A stretch of 64,000 nucleotides of DNA. It comes from Devosia litorisediminis (GTDB lineage: Bacteria; Pseudomonadota; Alphaproteobacteria; Rhizobiales; Devosiaceae). The DNA is taken from assembly GCF_018334155.1 (NCBI RefSeq), contig NZ_JAGXTP010000001.1:2607821-2671820 (forward strand), read 5' to 3'. Of this stretch, positions 34,123 through 42,958 are shown one piece after another. The notes below the pieces were generated by a model. The model did not search any database, was not told the origin of the DNA, and worked only from the letters and a program-made list of their open reading frames with translations. The position numbers and the translations under genes were made by a program. Each line of letters opens with the position of its first letter. Positions within the stretch are counted from its first letter, which is position 1.

Positions 34123-35331
34123 CTAGATCTGATCCAAGCCGTACAACAGATCGGCGATCAAATCATCACTGGCTTCAAGACCAACCGACAGGCGCAGCAG
34201 GCCCGGTGTGACACCCACTTCAAGCCGGGCCTCTTCGGTCAGCCGCTGATGTGTTGTGGTGCGCGGATGGGTGATGATGGATTTGGCATCGCCCAAATTG
34301 TTGGAAATCAGGATGACTGCCAGCGAGTCAGCCAATTTGAAGGCTGCCTCCTGCCCGCCCTTGACCTCAAGCGAGACCAGCGTCGACCCCTCCGCCATCT
34401 GAACCTTGGCCAGATCATATTGCGGATGGCTGGCGTGATGGGGATAGATCACCCTGTCGACCTTGGCATGGCTGGCCAGTGCATCGGCGATCTTGCCAGC
34501 GCTGTCTGTCATCTGACGGACGCGCAGCGGCAGGGTCTCAAGCCCCTTGAGCAGCACCCAGGCGTTGAACGGGCTGAGCGACGCGCCGGTCTGGCGCAGG
34601 AAAGTGTGCAGATCGCCCTCGATCAGCTTTTTTGAGCCCAGCACGATGCCGCCGAGCACCCGGCCCTGGCCGTCAATGTGCTTGGTGGCCGAATAGGTCA
34701 CCAGATCGGCTCCGAGTGCGAGCGGCTTCTGCCAGAGCGCGGTGGCAAAGACATTGTCCACGATCAGCACGGCGCCATGGGCGTGGGCGATGTCGGCGAC
34801 AGCCTTGATATCGACCAGCTCGAGCGTTGGATTGGTCGGGGTCTCAATAAAGACCACCTTGGTATTGGGCTGCATGGCGGCCGCAAAATTGGCCGGATCA
34901 CGGCCATCGACCAAGGTCGAGCTGACACCAAAGCGCGGCATGAAATCTTCAACAACAAAGCGACAGCCGCCGAACAGTGCCCGCGAAGCCACGATATGAT
35001 CGCCGGCGCGCACCTGACTCATCACCGCGTCGGTGACGGCGGCCATGCCGGTGGCAAAACCGCGAGCGGCCTCGGCACCTTCGAGCAGCGCCATGCGCTC
35101 CTGAAAGATATCGACGGTGGGATTGGCAAAGCGGGAATAATTGTGCGCGCCGGGGATCTCACCCTTGAACAGGCGTTCGGCGTGATCGGATGTGGGATAG
35201 CTGTAGCCTGAGGTCAGAAACAGCGCTTCGCTGGTTTCGTTGAACTCGGAACGATGCGTGCCACCATGGACAAGCTGGGTTTCGGCCGACCGGCGGGCTG
35301 GATCGAGAAGAGGATTGTTCGCCTTGGACAT
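34123..35331 (-). CDS. metZ: O-succinylhomoserine sulfhydrylase
   Basis: A 402-residue PLP enzyme of the Cys/Met metabolism family that makes homocysteine from O-succinylhomoserine (or O-acetylhomoserine) and sulfide. The PLP lysine lies in YSATKHIDGQGR; AEAARGFATGMAA, ETPTNPTLELVDI and TTTHQRLTEEAR are family landmarks. I chose ATG 35331; GTG 35337 is 2 codons upstream. A SAM-II riboswitch and a terminator-like hairpin lie in the leader, so methionine supply controls expression. It runs toward the orphan binding-protein gene. Confidence 0.93.
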   Translation of the reverse strand: MSKANNPLLDPARRSAETQLVHGGTHRSEFNETSEALFLTSGYSYPTSDHAERLFKGEIPGAHNYSRFANPTVDIFQERMALLEGAEAARGFATGMAAVTDAVMSQVRAGDHIVASRALFGGCRFVVEDFMPRFGVSSTLVDGRDPANFAAAMQPNTKVVFIETPTNPTLELVDIKAVADIAHAHGAVLIVDNVFATALWQKPLALGADLVTYSATKHIDGQGRVLGGIVLGSKKLIEGDLHTFLRQTGASLSPFNAWVLLKGLETLPLRVRQMTDSAGKIADALASHAKVDRVIYPHHASHPQYDLAKVQMAEGSTLVSLEVKGGQEAAFKLADSLAVILISNNLGDAKSIITHPRTTTHQRLTEEARLEVGVTPGLLRLSVGLEASDDLIADLLYGLDQI

Positions 35332-35344
35332 GGTCACGCTTTCA

Positions 35345-35378
35345 AAACAAAAAACCGGCTCGCTACAGGCGGCCGGTT
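35345..35378 (-). terminator. Leader terminator between SAM-II riboswitch and metZ
   Basis: On the minus strand AACCGGC pairs with GCCGGTT (7 bp), with an inner GCG/CGC extension, and is followed by TTTTTTG. It lies just before the metZ start codon, so it probably acts as the riboswitch-controlled attenuator rather than as an operon end. Confidence 0.75.
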
Positions 35379-35383
35379 CCCAA

Positions 35384-35439
35384 ACGGTCTTTAGCTATTT
35401 GTTTAAAGTGGCTGCAAGCGACCGGCCAAATCACCACTG
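35384..35439 (-). ncRNA. SAM-II riboswitch in the metZ leader
   Basis: On the minus strand the aptamer has the SAM-II layout: AGTGG pairs with CCACT (P1), TGATTTGGCCGG and CTTGCA lie in the loop, an A-rich linker ends in GCTAAA, and CGGTC pairs with GACCG as the pseudoknot. SAM-II is an alphaproteobacterial class usually found before met genes. SAM binding should lower metZ expression. Confidence 0.88.
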
Positions 35440-35446
35440 GGTTGTG

Positions 35447-35475
35447 ATCTAAAGCCAATTGGCTGTTGGCGTCAA
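35447..35475 (-). promoter_or_regulatory. Possible promoter of the metZ leader
   Basis: On the minus strand TTGACG, a 17-base spacer and TTAGAT lie directly before the riboswitch. The -10 element matches weakly. Confidence 0.35.
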
Positions 35476-35522
35476 TTGCTGGGGTTGCTAGGAACAGCCA
35501 AAGCATCAGGAAGCGCAACAGC

Positions 35523-36635
35523 ATGGACAAGCAACAGACCTGGCCACAGGGCGTGTTCCCGGCGCGTCTGATCGAGCTGCTGCACAAGCAGGGCTCCATC
35601 GCCGCCGCCCGCCCCTTTGACACCGATCAGGTACAGCCTGCCAGTCTGGATCTGCGGCTGGGCGATGTGGCGTATCGGGTGCGCTCGAGTTTCCTGCCCG
35701 GCCCGAGCCATTCAGTGGCCGAGCGTATCGAAGCACTCAAACTGCATGAAATCGACCTGACGCGTGGCGCTGTGCTCGAGCGCGGCTGTGTCTATCTGGT
35801 GCCGCTACAGGAAAGTCTGGAGCTGCCCGATGCGGTCAGCGCCTCGGCCAACCCGAAAAGCTCGACCGGACGGCTTGATGTGTTCACCCGGGTGATCGGT
35901 GATCGCGCCCGTGGGTTCGACCAGATGCCCAAGGGCTACAAGGGGCCGCTTTATCTTGAAGTCAGCCCGCGCACCTTCCCCGTGCTGGTACGCACTGGCT
36001 CGCGATTGAGCCAGATGCGCTTCCGCTGCGGCGACAACCGGCTGACCGTGGCCGAGCATCAGGCGCTGCATGCTAGCGACACGCTGGTGTTCGACAATGA
36101 TGTGCCGGTGGGCGAAGGCGTGGCGCTATCAATCGATCTCAAGGGCGCCAACCGCAATGGACTGGTCGGGTTCCGCTCCAAGCGCCACACCGCCGTGGTC
36201 GATGTGGACAAGAAGGCCGCGCTTGATGTGCACGAGTTCTGGGAGCCGCTGCATAATCGAGGGCGAGAAGAGCTGATCCTTGACCCTGATGAATTCTATA
36301 TTCTGGTCAGCGACGAGGCGGTGCATGTGCCGCCCACTCATGCAGCCGAAATGGTGCCGTTCGATCCGCTGGTGGGTGAATTCCGCGTGCACTATGCAGG
36401 CTTTTTCGACCCCGGCTTCGGTCATTCCTCAGCGGGTGGCACGGGCAGCCGTGCGGTACTGGAAGTGCGCAGCCGCGAAGTGCCGTTCCTGCTCGGACAC
36501 GGCCAGACGATTGGCCGACTGATCTATGAGCGGTTGGCAGAAGAACCCGATCGTCTCTACGGCTCGGCGCTGGGATCAAATTATCAGGCGCAGACCCTCA
36601 AGCTTTCCAAGCACTTCAAACCCTATACCGAATAG
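35523..36635 (+). CDS. dcd: 2'-deoxycytidine 5'-triphosphate deaminase (long form)
   Basis: A 370-residue protein. It is twice the size of standard dCTP deaminase; the alphaproteobacterial form has two dUTPase-like beta domains in tandem, the first with the RPFDTDQVQPASLDLRLGDVAYRV start and the second ending KLSKHFKPYTE. NPKSSTGRLDVFTRVI and FVGHSSAGGTGSRAVLEVRSREVPF (in part) are nucleotide-site regions. The reaction removes ammonia from dCTP to make dUTP for dTMP synthesis. The ATG at 35523 gives MDKQQTWPQGVFPARLIE; it diverges from the metZ leader. Confidence 0.93.
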   Translation: MDKQQTWPQGVFPARLIELLHKQGSIAAARPFDTDQVQPASLDLRLGDVAYRVRSSFLPGPSHSVAERIEALKLHEIDLTRGAVLERGCVYLVPLQESLELPDAVSASANPKSSTGRLDVFTRVIGDRARGFDQMPKGYKGPLYLEVSPRTFPVLVRTGSRLSQMRFRCGDNRLTVAEHQALHASDTLVFDNDVPVGEGVALSIDLKGANRNGLVGFRSKRHTAVVDVDKKAALDVHEFWEPLHNRGREELILDPDEFYILVSDEAVHVPPTHAAEMVPFDPLVGEFRVHYAGFFDPGFGHSSAGGTGSRAVLEVRSREVPFLLGHGQTIGRLIYERLAEEPDRLYGSALGSNYQAQTLKLSKHFKPYTE

Positions 36636-37357
36636 GGCTGGCGACCCGCGGCATCAAGCTGGGCACGATAGTCAGTCAGGGTGGCGTCATCGCGCTGCGC
36701 GGGCGGGATCGGCAAGGCGATGTCAGCCACGATCTGTGCGGGACGTCCGTCGAACAGAACGGCGCGATCGGCCAGGCGCGCGGCGTCATCAATCAGGTGC
36801 GAGACAAAGATCACGGTGGGCCGGGTTTGCGCGACCAGTTGCAGGAAGAGTTGCTGGATTTCATCCACCAGCGTGCGGTCGAGTGACACGAATGGCTCAT
36901 CAAGCAGCAACAGGCGCGCATTGACCGAGAACGCGCGGGCCAGCGCGACGCGCCGCTGCATGCCACCAGAAAGCTGGTGCGGATAGAGCGCGCCGGCATC
37001 GGCAAGGCCGACCCGTGCCAGCGCTGCCTGCGCCACTTCTGCGCTGATCGCCGGATCGACCGCCATGATATTGTGGGCCGCTGTGAGCCAGGGCAAAAGA
37101 CGCGGATCCTGAAATACGAAGCCGGGCGTGCTGGCCTGATGCGCGGCGACGCCTGCAATCAGCACGTCGCCCGAGAAGGCAGTATCAATACCCGCGATAA
37201 CGCGCAGCAGGGTCGACTTGCCAACGCCTGATGGGCCGACCAGCGCGACTACGCTGGAGGAGGCGATAGCCAGCTCCAGATCGGCAAGCAAGGGCTGGGA
37301 CGCCCCGGCAAAGCGCTTGGCGCTGATGTCGATGCTCAGGGCTGGACCGGACGCCAT
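36623..37357 (-). CDS. ABC transporter ATPase, nitrate/sulfonate/taurine type
   Basis: A 244-residue ATPase. Walker A is GPSGVGKST, the signature is LSGGMQRRVALARAF, Walker B is LLLLDEPFVSLD and the switch His is FVSHLID. The NitT/TauT group is indicated by its partners: one permease and one NMT1-like binding protein. It overlaps the permease gene by 22 bases and converges with dcd over 13 bases. A three-gene operon (binding protein, permease, ATPase) is read on the minus strand. Confidence 0.92.
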   Translation of the reverse strand: MASGPALSIDISAKRFAGASQPLLADLELAIASSSVVALVGPSGVGKSTLLRVIAGIDTAFSGDVLIAGVAAHQASTPGFVFQDPRLLPWLTAAHNIMAVDPAISAEVAQAALARVGLADAGALYPHQLSGGMQRRVALARAFSVNARLLLLDEPFVSLDRTLVDEIQQLFLQLVAQTRPTVIFVSHLIDDAARLADRAVLFDGRPAQIVADIALPIPPAQRDDATLTDYRAQLDAAGRQPYSV

Positions 37358-38049
37358 CGCACTACCCGCCGCTCGAGCGGCCGCAAGAAACCATATTCAA
37401 AAGCCAGAACGACCAGAATGAAGGCGGTCGTATAGGCGAGAATGCCGGTGATATCGAAGAACTGGAACTGAATGGCAATGCGATAGCCAACGCCGCCATC
37501 GCTGCCCAGCACCTCGAACACCAGCACGATCTTCCAGATCAGGGACAGGCCGGTACGGGCTGCAGCCAGCACAAACGGCACCAGTTGGGGCACAAAGATC
37601 AGGCGCAACCGCCGCCACACGGACATACGGAACACTGCGCCCAGTTCGTCAAACTCGTGGGCGAAGCTACGTACGCCTTCGCGCACGATGGAAGTCACCA
37701 AAGGCAGCTTGTTGATGGTGACGGCCAGGATCAAAGCCAGATCGGTCAGGCCCAGCCAGATATAGAGCACGATGGCCACGACAATGGCGGGCAGATTAAG
37801 CCCCACCAGAAGCCAGCCGGAAAACAGGCGGTCAGCCCAGCGCACCCGGCCAAGACCGATGCCGAGCGCGCTACCCAGCACCATGGCCACGACAAAGGCG
37901 ATACTGGCGCGCAGGAGGGTGCGCCCCAGATCGATCAATAGTGGCCCATTGATTGCGGCATCCCACATCTGCAGACTAACAGCCACAGGCGAGGGAAACA
38001 GGCGATGGGCGACAAGCATGGACAGGCCCTGCCACAACACCAGCAGCAA
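37336..38049 (-). CDS. ABC transporter permease, NitT/TauT type
   Basis: About 237 residues with six membrane helices and an EAA-like loop (FDELGAVFRMSVWRRLRLIFVPQLVPFVLAAART). The start is uncertain: no ATG precedes the first helix, and I used TTG at 38049. The frame stays open upstream into the binding-protein gene with more low-quality candidates, so the N-terminus may be longer and translation may depend on coupling. It is located between the binding-protein and ATPase genes. Confidence 0.85.
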   Translation of the reverse strand: MLLVLWQGLSMLVAHRLFPSPVAVSLQMWDAAINGPLLIDLGRTLLRASIAFVVAMVLGSALGIGLGRVRWADRLFSGWLLVGLNLPAIVVAIVLYIWLGLTDLALILAVTINKLPLVTSIVREGVRSFAHEFDELGAVFRMSVWRRLRLIFVPQLVPFVLAAARTGLSLIWKIVLVFEVLGSDGGVGYRIAIQFQFFDITGILAYTTAFILVVLAFEYGFLRPLERRVVRWRPVQP

Positions 38050-38129
38050 GGGCAGTGAGAGATATTCCAGACCCGGACCGGCTCGGTCGCGATGCGGTGT
38101 CTGTTCAGCCGATGGGGGTGACCGGTGCT

Positions 38130-39116
38130 CTATTTGCTGTAGCCCCGCCAGAATGTGCCGGGCGCCAGTGTGTCAGTTTCGCCCACCAGATCGCTGCCGC
38201 CAAATTTGGCCATCAAAGCAAAGGCTTCTGCGGCTGCGCCAATCTCGTCGGGCTTGAAATGGGTGACGATGCCGGCGCGATAATCGTCGCGCAATTGGTT
38301 GAACAATGCCGCATCTTCGGTGGCGCCCATCAGTTCGCGCAGATTGTCCCACGCCGTGTCGTCGGCCAGCAGGACAGCCTTGGCGTCAAATGAAGCGTCG
38401 AGGAAGGCGGTAATGGCCGCCGGCTTTGCCTGTGCTGTCGCGTCGCTGAAAGTCCAGCCAAGCAAGGGCGGCTGCTCGGTGACGCCGAGCTCAATCAGCA
38501 TGTCTGCCACCGAGATCAGTTCAGTCAATCCCGCGGCCTTGGCACGGGCATTCCAGTGCCAGAAATTAAGCCCGGCATCTACGCGGCCAGCGGCCAGCAG
38601 CTCATTGACCAATGGGGGCGCGCCATAATTGGCGGTAGCGTCGTCCACCAGAGCGGCACCGGTCAGCTTGTTGTAGTACGCCTGCAGCACGACCCAGCTC
38701 TTGTCGACCGGTCCGCCAGCTACCGCGATGGTCTTGCCCTTGAGGTCACGCACATCGGCGATGTCACTATCGGGAGCCAAGATCACCCCGCCAACGGCAA
38801 GCGAGTGCGGCACCATGGTGACAGCATTGCCCTGATTACGCTGGATCGACACCCAGACAAAGTCCGACAGGATCACATCGACCTCGGCCGCCTGCAGCGC
38901 AATCTGGCCCGCGCGGCTGTCGGCGAGTGGCCGCACCTGCAGATCCAGCCCGTGCGCGGTATCGAGCCCAAGCGCCTTGATGGTCTGGATTTCCCACTGC
39001 ACCGTGCCGCTTTCCTGCACGCCAATTGTAAGCTTCTGCTGGGCTGCAGCAGGCGTTGCGGCAAGCCCCATTGGCAGCAGGGCAAGGACGGAAAGCATCA
39101 GAGTCGTCAGGCGCAT
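38130..39116 (-). CDS. ABC substrate-binding protein, NMT1/THI5-like
   Basis: A 328-residue periplasmic protein with a signal peptide ending near PAAAQQ. It shows the NMT1-type pattern: KLTIGVQESGTVQWEIQTIKALG, DVILSDFVWVSIQR and GKTIAVAGGPVDKSWVVLQAYY. I chose ATG 39116, which has GGGAG 6 bases upstream, over an in-frame ATG at 39128. The family binds nitrate, sulfonates, taurine or pyrimidine-type ligands; which one applies here is unclear. It heads the operon. Confidence 0.9.
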   Translation of the reverse strand: MRLTTLMLSVLALLPMGLAATPAAAQQKLTIGVQESGTVQWEIQTIKALGLDTAHGLDLQVRPLADSRAGQIALQAAEVDVILSDFVWVSIQRNQGNAVTMVPHSLAVGGVILAPDSDIADVRDLKGKTIAVAGGPVDKSWVVLQAYYNKLTGAALVDDATANYGAPPLVNELLAAGRVDAGLNFWHWNARAKAAGLTELISVADMLIELGVTEQPPLLGWTFSDATAQAKPAAITAFLDASFDAKAVLLADDTAWDNLRELMGATEDAALFNQLRDDYRAGIVTHFKPDEIGAAAEAFALMAKFGGSDLVGETDTLAPGTFWRGYSK

Positions 39117-39272
39117 GGTTGCTCCCATTGAGGTGTCGTCGCGCTATATCGGGATCAACACAGCCGTGCCGCGATATGCATAAAGAGTGTTGGAGTGCTC
39201 TTACACCGTTCGAAGGGCTCAGGTCATCGGCACAATGCGATGATTTCCCATTTTGCCGCGGCGGGCTGTCGA

Positions 39273-40046
39273 TCAGAGCGCCAGCTTTAATCCAAATGTT
39301 GCCGCCTCGACCGGCAAGCTGTCGATGGCACCCACCATGTCGGGACCAAGATGGGAGACAAGCAGCCTTTTGGTCTGCAGCCGGTCGATATTTCTGGATA
39401 GCGTTTCGAAGCTGATATGGGTGTCATAGGGTTGGTCGATCCGCTCATTGCACTCACAGATGAACAGGTCGGTGTCCCGCGCCAGTTCGATCAACTCATC
39501 GCGCCAGCCAGTGTCACCGGAAAAGGCAATCAACTTGTCGTCGGTTTCAATGCGCAGGCTCAGACAGTCCTGCGCACCGGCAAAATGCCGGGCCTTCTGC
39601 GCCGTGATCTTGCGGCCCAACACGGTCGTTGTCTGATCCGGCACGATGTCGACGAAATCGATGGCAAAGCGCCATTGGCCTTCCCAAAGGCCGGGATACA
39701 TGCAGTCCATGAGAGCGGCGATGCGCCCCTGCAAGCCGGGTGGCCCGGCGAGCGTGAGCGGCCGACAGCTCGATGCTGCGTATTGGCGGTGCAACAGCAG
39801 GAAGGGCAGACCGCCAAAATGGTCACCATGCAGGTGCGACAGCACGACCAGTTCGATCTCTGCCACATCAATGCCGAGTTGGCCCAGTGCGACCATGCTG
39901 GTGGCGCCAAAATCGATGGCAAAGCGACCATGACTGTCATCAACGATAAAGCAGGTCTGGAACTGCCCGCCGCTGCCAAAGGCATCCCCGCCACCGGCAA
40001 TCTGGATATCAACGCCGACATTGTCGGGTGTGGTTGAATTATTCAA
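39273..40046 (-). CDS. MBL-fold metallo-hydrolase (RNase Z-like)
   Basis: A 257-residue enzyme. The metal-binding motif is SHLHGDHFGG (about residues 69-78), with AIDFGATSMVALGQLGID before it, FSGDTGWRDELIELA (the third metal ligand Asp) and the final His in LLVSHLGPDM. This is the RNase Z-like or arylsulfatase-like MBL group of small hydrolases. It is probably cytoplasmic. A single gene on the minus strand; its role is unknown. Confidence 0.88.
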   Translation of the reverse strand: MNNSTTPDNVGVDIQIAGGGDAFGSGGQFQTCFIVDDSHGRFAIDFGATSMVALGQLGIDVAEIELVVLSHLHGDHFGGLPFLLLHRQYAASSCRPLTLAGPPGLQGRIAALMDCMYPGLWEGQWRFAIDFVDIVPDQTTTVLGRKITAQKARHFAGAQDCLSLRIETDDKLIAFSGDTGWRDELIELARDTDLFICECNERIDQPYDTHISFETLSRNIDRLQTKRLLVSHLGPDMVGAIDSLPVEAATFGLKLAL

Positions 40047-40226
40047 GATCGTCTAACGCCCCATTGCCAGAAACCCATGCCTGCCGCGGACAGCCTAGAT
40101 TTGCGGGCAGGTCGATCACAAGATGAATTTGACTGGACTGTTTTACCGCGGGCGTCTGGCTGTGAATGGCAGCGGCTTCACAGTGCCTTGACGCCTGCCG
40201 CGATTTCCAGCATCTATTCGCGCGTT
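40047..40226. other. Gap between MBL hydrolase and tRNA
   Basis: About 180 bases that hold the promoter regions of the hydrolase and tRNA genes. I see no gene or strong hairpin in it. Confidence 0.5.
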
Positions 40227-40300
40227 GCGGGTGTAGCTCAATGGTAGAGCTTTTGCTTCCCAAGCAAGTGACGAGGGTTCGATTCCCTTCACCCGCTCCA
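40227..40300 (+). tRNA. tRNA-Gly (anticodon CCC)
   Basis: A full cloverleaf: acceptor GCGGGTG/CACCCGC, D arm GCTC-AATGGTAG-AGCT, anticodon loop TTCCCAA giving CCC, T arm GAGGG-TTCGATT-CCCTT. The CCA end is encoded. It reads GGG codons. Nothing resembling an integrated element follows it. Confidence 0.95.
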
Positions 40301-40317
40301 TTTCCATTTATTGTCTG

Positions 40318-41145
40318 CTAGACCGGCTCGCTGGCCCTGTCGCGTGTGTGCCAGCCGTCATCGCGCCATTCGCGCACCGTTACGGTAATGCGTTGCGCAC
40401 CGATCTCGATCAGGTTGTAGGCATTGGGCTCGCCGCGCAAACGCGTTGAAATGGCTGACGATGCCTGAGCAACCAGAATTGGCGCCACCGGCGATTTGCT
40501 CAACCCGATAGGTTCGCCTTCCTGCGGAACTGCATCAATCTCGTGCTTGCGCAGGTAGGACAGGTGAAAATGGCCCGACAGCACCAGTCGCACGCCCAGT
40601 CCGGCAAAGGTTTCGAGCGCATCGTCAGCGCGTTTGACCCGTTTGGTCTTTTGCAACATCGGCTCGGTGGGAAACAGCAGCGGATGATGCGCCACAATCA
40701 CCCGCACCGCGTCTGGAGCTGCCTTTGCAAAGCGCTCTTCAAGGTCTTCGAGCTGACTGCGTGATATGGTGCCGTGGCCCCAGTTCCACTCCAGACGGGC
40801 GCGCCGGGAGGTGCGCATGCCCACCAGCGCCACGCCATCCATTTCAAGAAATGGCTCAAGGTCAGGCGAGATGTACCGTCGATACAGCCCATAGGGATTA
40901 AAGAAGCGGCGAAGGATATTGACCGCGGGAACGTCGTGGTTGCCCGGAACGGCAAACACAGGAGCCTCAAGCTCATCGAGAAATTCGCGCGCCTGCTCAA
41001 ACTCCTGCTTGGTCCCGATCTGGGTGAAGTCGCCGCTGGCCACGATGAGGTCCGGCTTCTGCGCGTTGATGTCAGCAGAAAACCCCTTGGCCAGAGCAGG
41101 ATCATGGTGGCCGAAATGCAGGTCCGAGATGTGCAGAATCTTCAT
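40318..41145 (-). CDS. Metallophosphoesterase (calcineurin-like)
   Basis: A 275-residue cytoplasmic enzyme. Motifs are HISDLHFG (residues 5-12), ASGDFTQIG, VPGNHDVP, VAHHPLL and SGHFHLSYL, a complete set of dinuclear metal ligands. This resembles cAMP phosphodiesterase (CpdA)-like and UDP-2,3-diacylglucosamine pyrophosphatase-like families; I cannot choose. It overlaps the lipid kinase gene by 4 bases, so they are co-transcribed, which slightly favours a lipid or phosphodiester substrate. Confidence 0.9.
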   Translation of the reverse strand: MKILHISDLHFGHHDPALAKGFSADINAQKPDLIVASGDFTQIGTKQEFEQAREFLDELEAPVFAVPGNHDVPAVNILRRFFNPYGLYRRYISPDLEPFLEMDGVALVGMRTSRRARLEWNWGHGTISRSQLEDLEERFAKAAPDAVRVIVAHHPLLFPTEPMLQKTKRVKRADDALETFAGLGVRLVLSGHFHLSYLRKHEIDAVPQEGEPIGLSKSPVAPILVAQASSAISTRLRGEPNAYNLIEIGAQRITVTVREWRDDGWHTRDRASEPV

Positions 41146-42068
41146 GCTACCGCCGCTTGCTCAACGGTCACGGCCGGCACGATAACCGACAGAGCCCGGG
41201 GCCTGATCGAGAAATTGAACGGGGTCTGGAACGTCTCGACCTCGCCATCGAACATGACATTGAGCATGGACTTGTGCGCGTCAATGGTCACGGCCTTCAC
41301 ACTCTCTATCCACAATGCCTCGTCGCTGCGCCAATGTCCCAGCAGCATCCCCGTTGTCAGGCGAAAGAAGTCGATCACCGTCAGATGGCGCAGCACGTAG
41401 AGCGTCAGCGTGCCGCGATCGAGCCCGTGACGAGCAAATATCTGTCCGGGGCCCTCGTCATAGGCATTGCTAGCCACCGCGATTGCCTGAACCCGTTCAA
41501 CGCGCCGCTCGCCCTGACTGGTCTCGATGGCCACCGCGATCCGGCGGGCTCTGGTCAATCGGCGGAAAAAATAGCGCATGAAGCCGATTTTCGCCGAAAG
41601 GGTCTGGCGACCCCGGATGTGCTCGCGACCAGCGGCGAGCTCGGGGATGAGCCCGACCACCACCTTGTGCAGGAATACCCGTCCATTGACCTCGCCGACA
41701 TCGATCCAGTGCGAGCGCCCGGTGGCCAGGGCCGCCACTGCCTCTGCCAGATCGAGCGGAATATTGAGATCCTTGGCCAACGCATTGACGGTACCAAGGG
41801 GCAAAATGGCGAGGCTCTTTTCGGAGCCGACAAGGGCCGCAGCCACCGCCGTTATGGTGCCATCGCCACCCGCCGCTACAATTGTCTGCGCATCGCTGGC
41901 CATGGCATCCTTGATGCGCTCGTCCAGATCGCGATCGTTGTTGGCCTCGATGGTGGCCTTGAGACCATTGGCCTCAAACAGTGCGCCAACGCTTTCGGCA
42001 GTTACCCCTGTGGCGTGGGCGGTTCCGGCGTTGGCGTTGAGAATGACGAAATAGCTATTGTCGGTCAT
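41142..42068 (-). CDS. Diacylglycerol kinase family lipid kinase
   Basis: A 308-residue protein. The kinase signature is VAAGGDGTITAVAAALVGS with LAILPLGTVNALAKDL; the C-terminal beta-sandwich domain includes FDGEVETFQTP. It matches the DagK/YegS family that phosphorylates diacylglycerol or related lipids at the membrane. It is the first gene of an operon with the metallophosphoesterase. The divergent PAP2 phosphatase suggests that this small block handles phospholipid turnover. Confidence 0.92.
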   Translation of the reverse strand: MTDNSYFVILNANAGTAHATGVTAESVGALFEANGLKATIEANNDRDLDERIKDAMASDAQTIVAAGGDGTITAVAAALVGSEKSLAILPLGTVNALAKDLNIPLDLAEAVAALATGRSHWIDVGEVNGRVFLHKVVVGLIPELAAGREHIRGRQTLSAKIGFMRYFFRRLTRARRIAVAIETSQGERRVERVQAIAVASNAYDEGPGQIFARHGLDRGTLTLYVLRHLTVIDFFRLTTGMLLGHWRSDEALWIESVKAVTIDAHKSMLNVMFDGEVETFQTPFNFSIRPRALSVIVPAVTVEQAAVA

Positions 42069-42104
42069 GATGGCTCGATCCAGTGCCCGGCGTGGTGCGT
42101 CTGT

Positions 42105-42129
42105 GGAACGTGCGCGCGGCGTGGACGTT
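42105..42129 (+). promoter_or_regulatory. EcfG-type promoter for the PAP2 gene
   Basis: GGAAC (42105-42109), 16 bases and CGTT (42126-42129) match the EcfG consensus; the start codon of the PAP2 gene follows 27 bases later. Confidence 0.75.
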
Positions 42130-42156
42130 GCATTGTGAGCAAAAGGAAAGCGTCAA

Positions 42157-42888
42157 ATGCTCGATCGACTGGTTCAGTCCCCCGCCTATCGCCGTCTGCA
42201 TGGATTTGTGACTGGCGAGGCCCGCCTATTGGCCTCCATCGCCATTGTCAGTGGCTTGATACTGGCGTTTTTGCAGATCGCCGACGAGATGATCGAGGGG
42301 GAGATGGAAGCCTTTGATCAGGCCATATTGATGCTGTTTCGCGATCCGGCAAATCTGGAAACAACAATTGGCCCGGTCTGGCTGCACGAAATGGTGCGCG
42401 ACATCACGGCCCTTGGCAGCTTTTCCCTGTTGGGCCTGATCGTGGTCGGGGTTTGCATCTATCTGCTGCTCGCGCGCATGCGCGCAGAGGCGCTACTGGT
42501 CGTCACCTCCGTGGTGGGTGGCACAATACTAAGCACGCTGCTCAAGATGGGCTACAACAGACCGCGACCGGATTTGACCACCATGTCCGAACAGTTCACT
42601 GCCAGCTTTCCCAGCGGCCATGCCATGCTGTCGGCCGTTACCTTCCTGACGCTTGGCGCGGTGCTATCGCGGTTCGCCCCGACGCGCCCCCTGCGATTTT
42701 TTACCATCGGCATGGCGGTTCTGCTCACGCTGATGGTCGGCCTTAGCCGACTTTATATGGGCGTGCATTACCCCAGCGACGTATTGGCAGGCTGGTGCCT
42801 TGGGGCGGCCTGGGCCCTGATATGCAGCACTGTGGCCATGTATCTGCAACGGACAGGGTCGGTTCGAAAGGACGCTTTGCCGGAGTAA
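42157..42888 (+). CDS. PAP2 family lipid phosphatase
   Basis: A 243-residue inner-membrane protein with six helices. The catalytic motifs are KMGYNRPRP (KX6RP), ASFPSGHAML (PSGH) and SRLYMGVHYPSDV (SRX5HX3D), all complete. It should dephosphorylate phosphatidic acid, undecaprenyl pyrophosphate or similar lipids. An EcfG-type promoter directly upstream puts it in the general stress response, so it may remodel the envelope under stress. Its neighbour on the other strand is a lipid kinase with the opposite reaction type. Confidence 0.93.
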   Translation: MLDRLVQSPAYRRLHGFVTGEARLLASIAIVSGLILAFLQIADEMIEGEMEAFDQAILMLFRDPANLETTIGPVWLHEMVRDITALGSFSLLGLIVVGVCIYLLLARMRAEALLVVTSVVGGTILSTLLKMGYNRPRPDLTTMSEQFTASFPSGHAMLSAVTFLTLGAVLSRFAPTRPLRFFTIGMAVLLTLMVGLSRLYMGVHYPSDVLAGWCLGAAWALICSTVAMYLQRTGSVRKDALPE

Positions 42889-42902
42889 TGCGTGGGGGTG
42901 TT

Positions 42903-42927
42903 GGAACCACACCCGCGATTGCCCGTT
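42903..42927 (+). promoter_or_regulatory. EcfG-type promoter before a tiny ORF
   Basis: GGAAC (42903-42907), a 16-base spacer and CGTT (42924-42927) match the EcfG consensus. The next start codon on this strand belongs to the tiny ORF at 42959. Confidence 0.72.
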
Positions 42928-42958
42928 GGTTGATGGGACAACACGGGGGAGCATGAGC

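Noticed and set aside
40227..40300. tRNA-Gly as integration site of a mobile element
   Set aside because: No integrase, no repeated tRNA end and no change in base use beside it.
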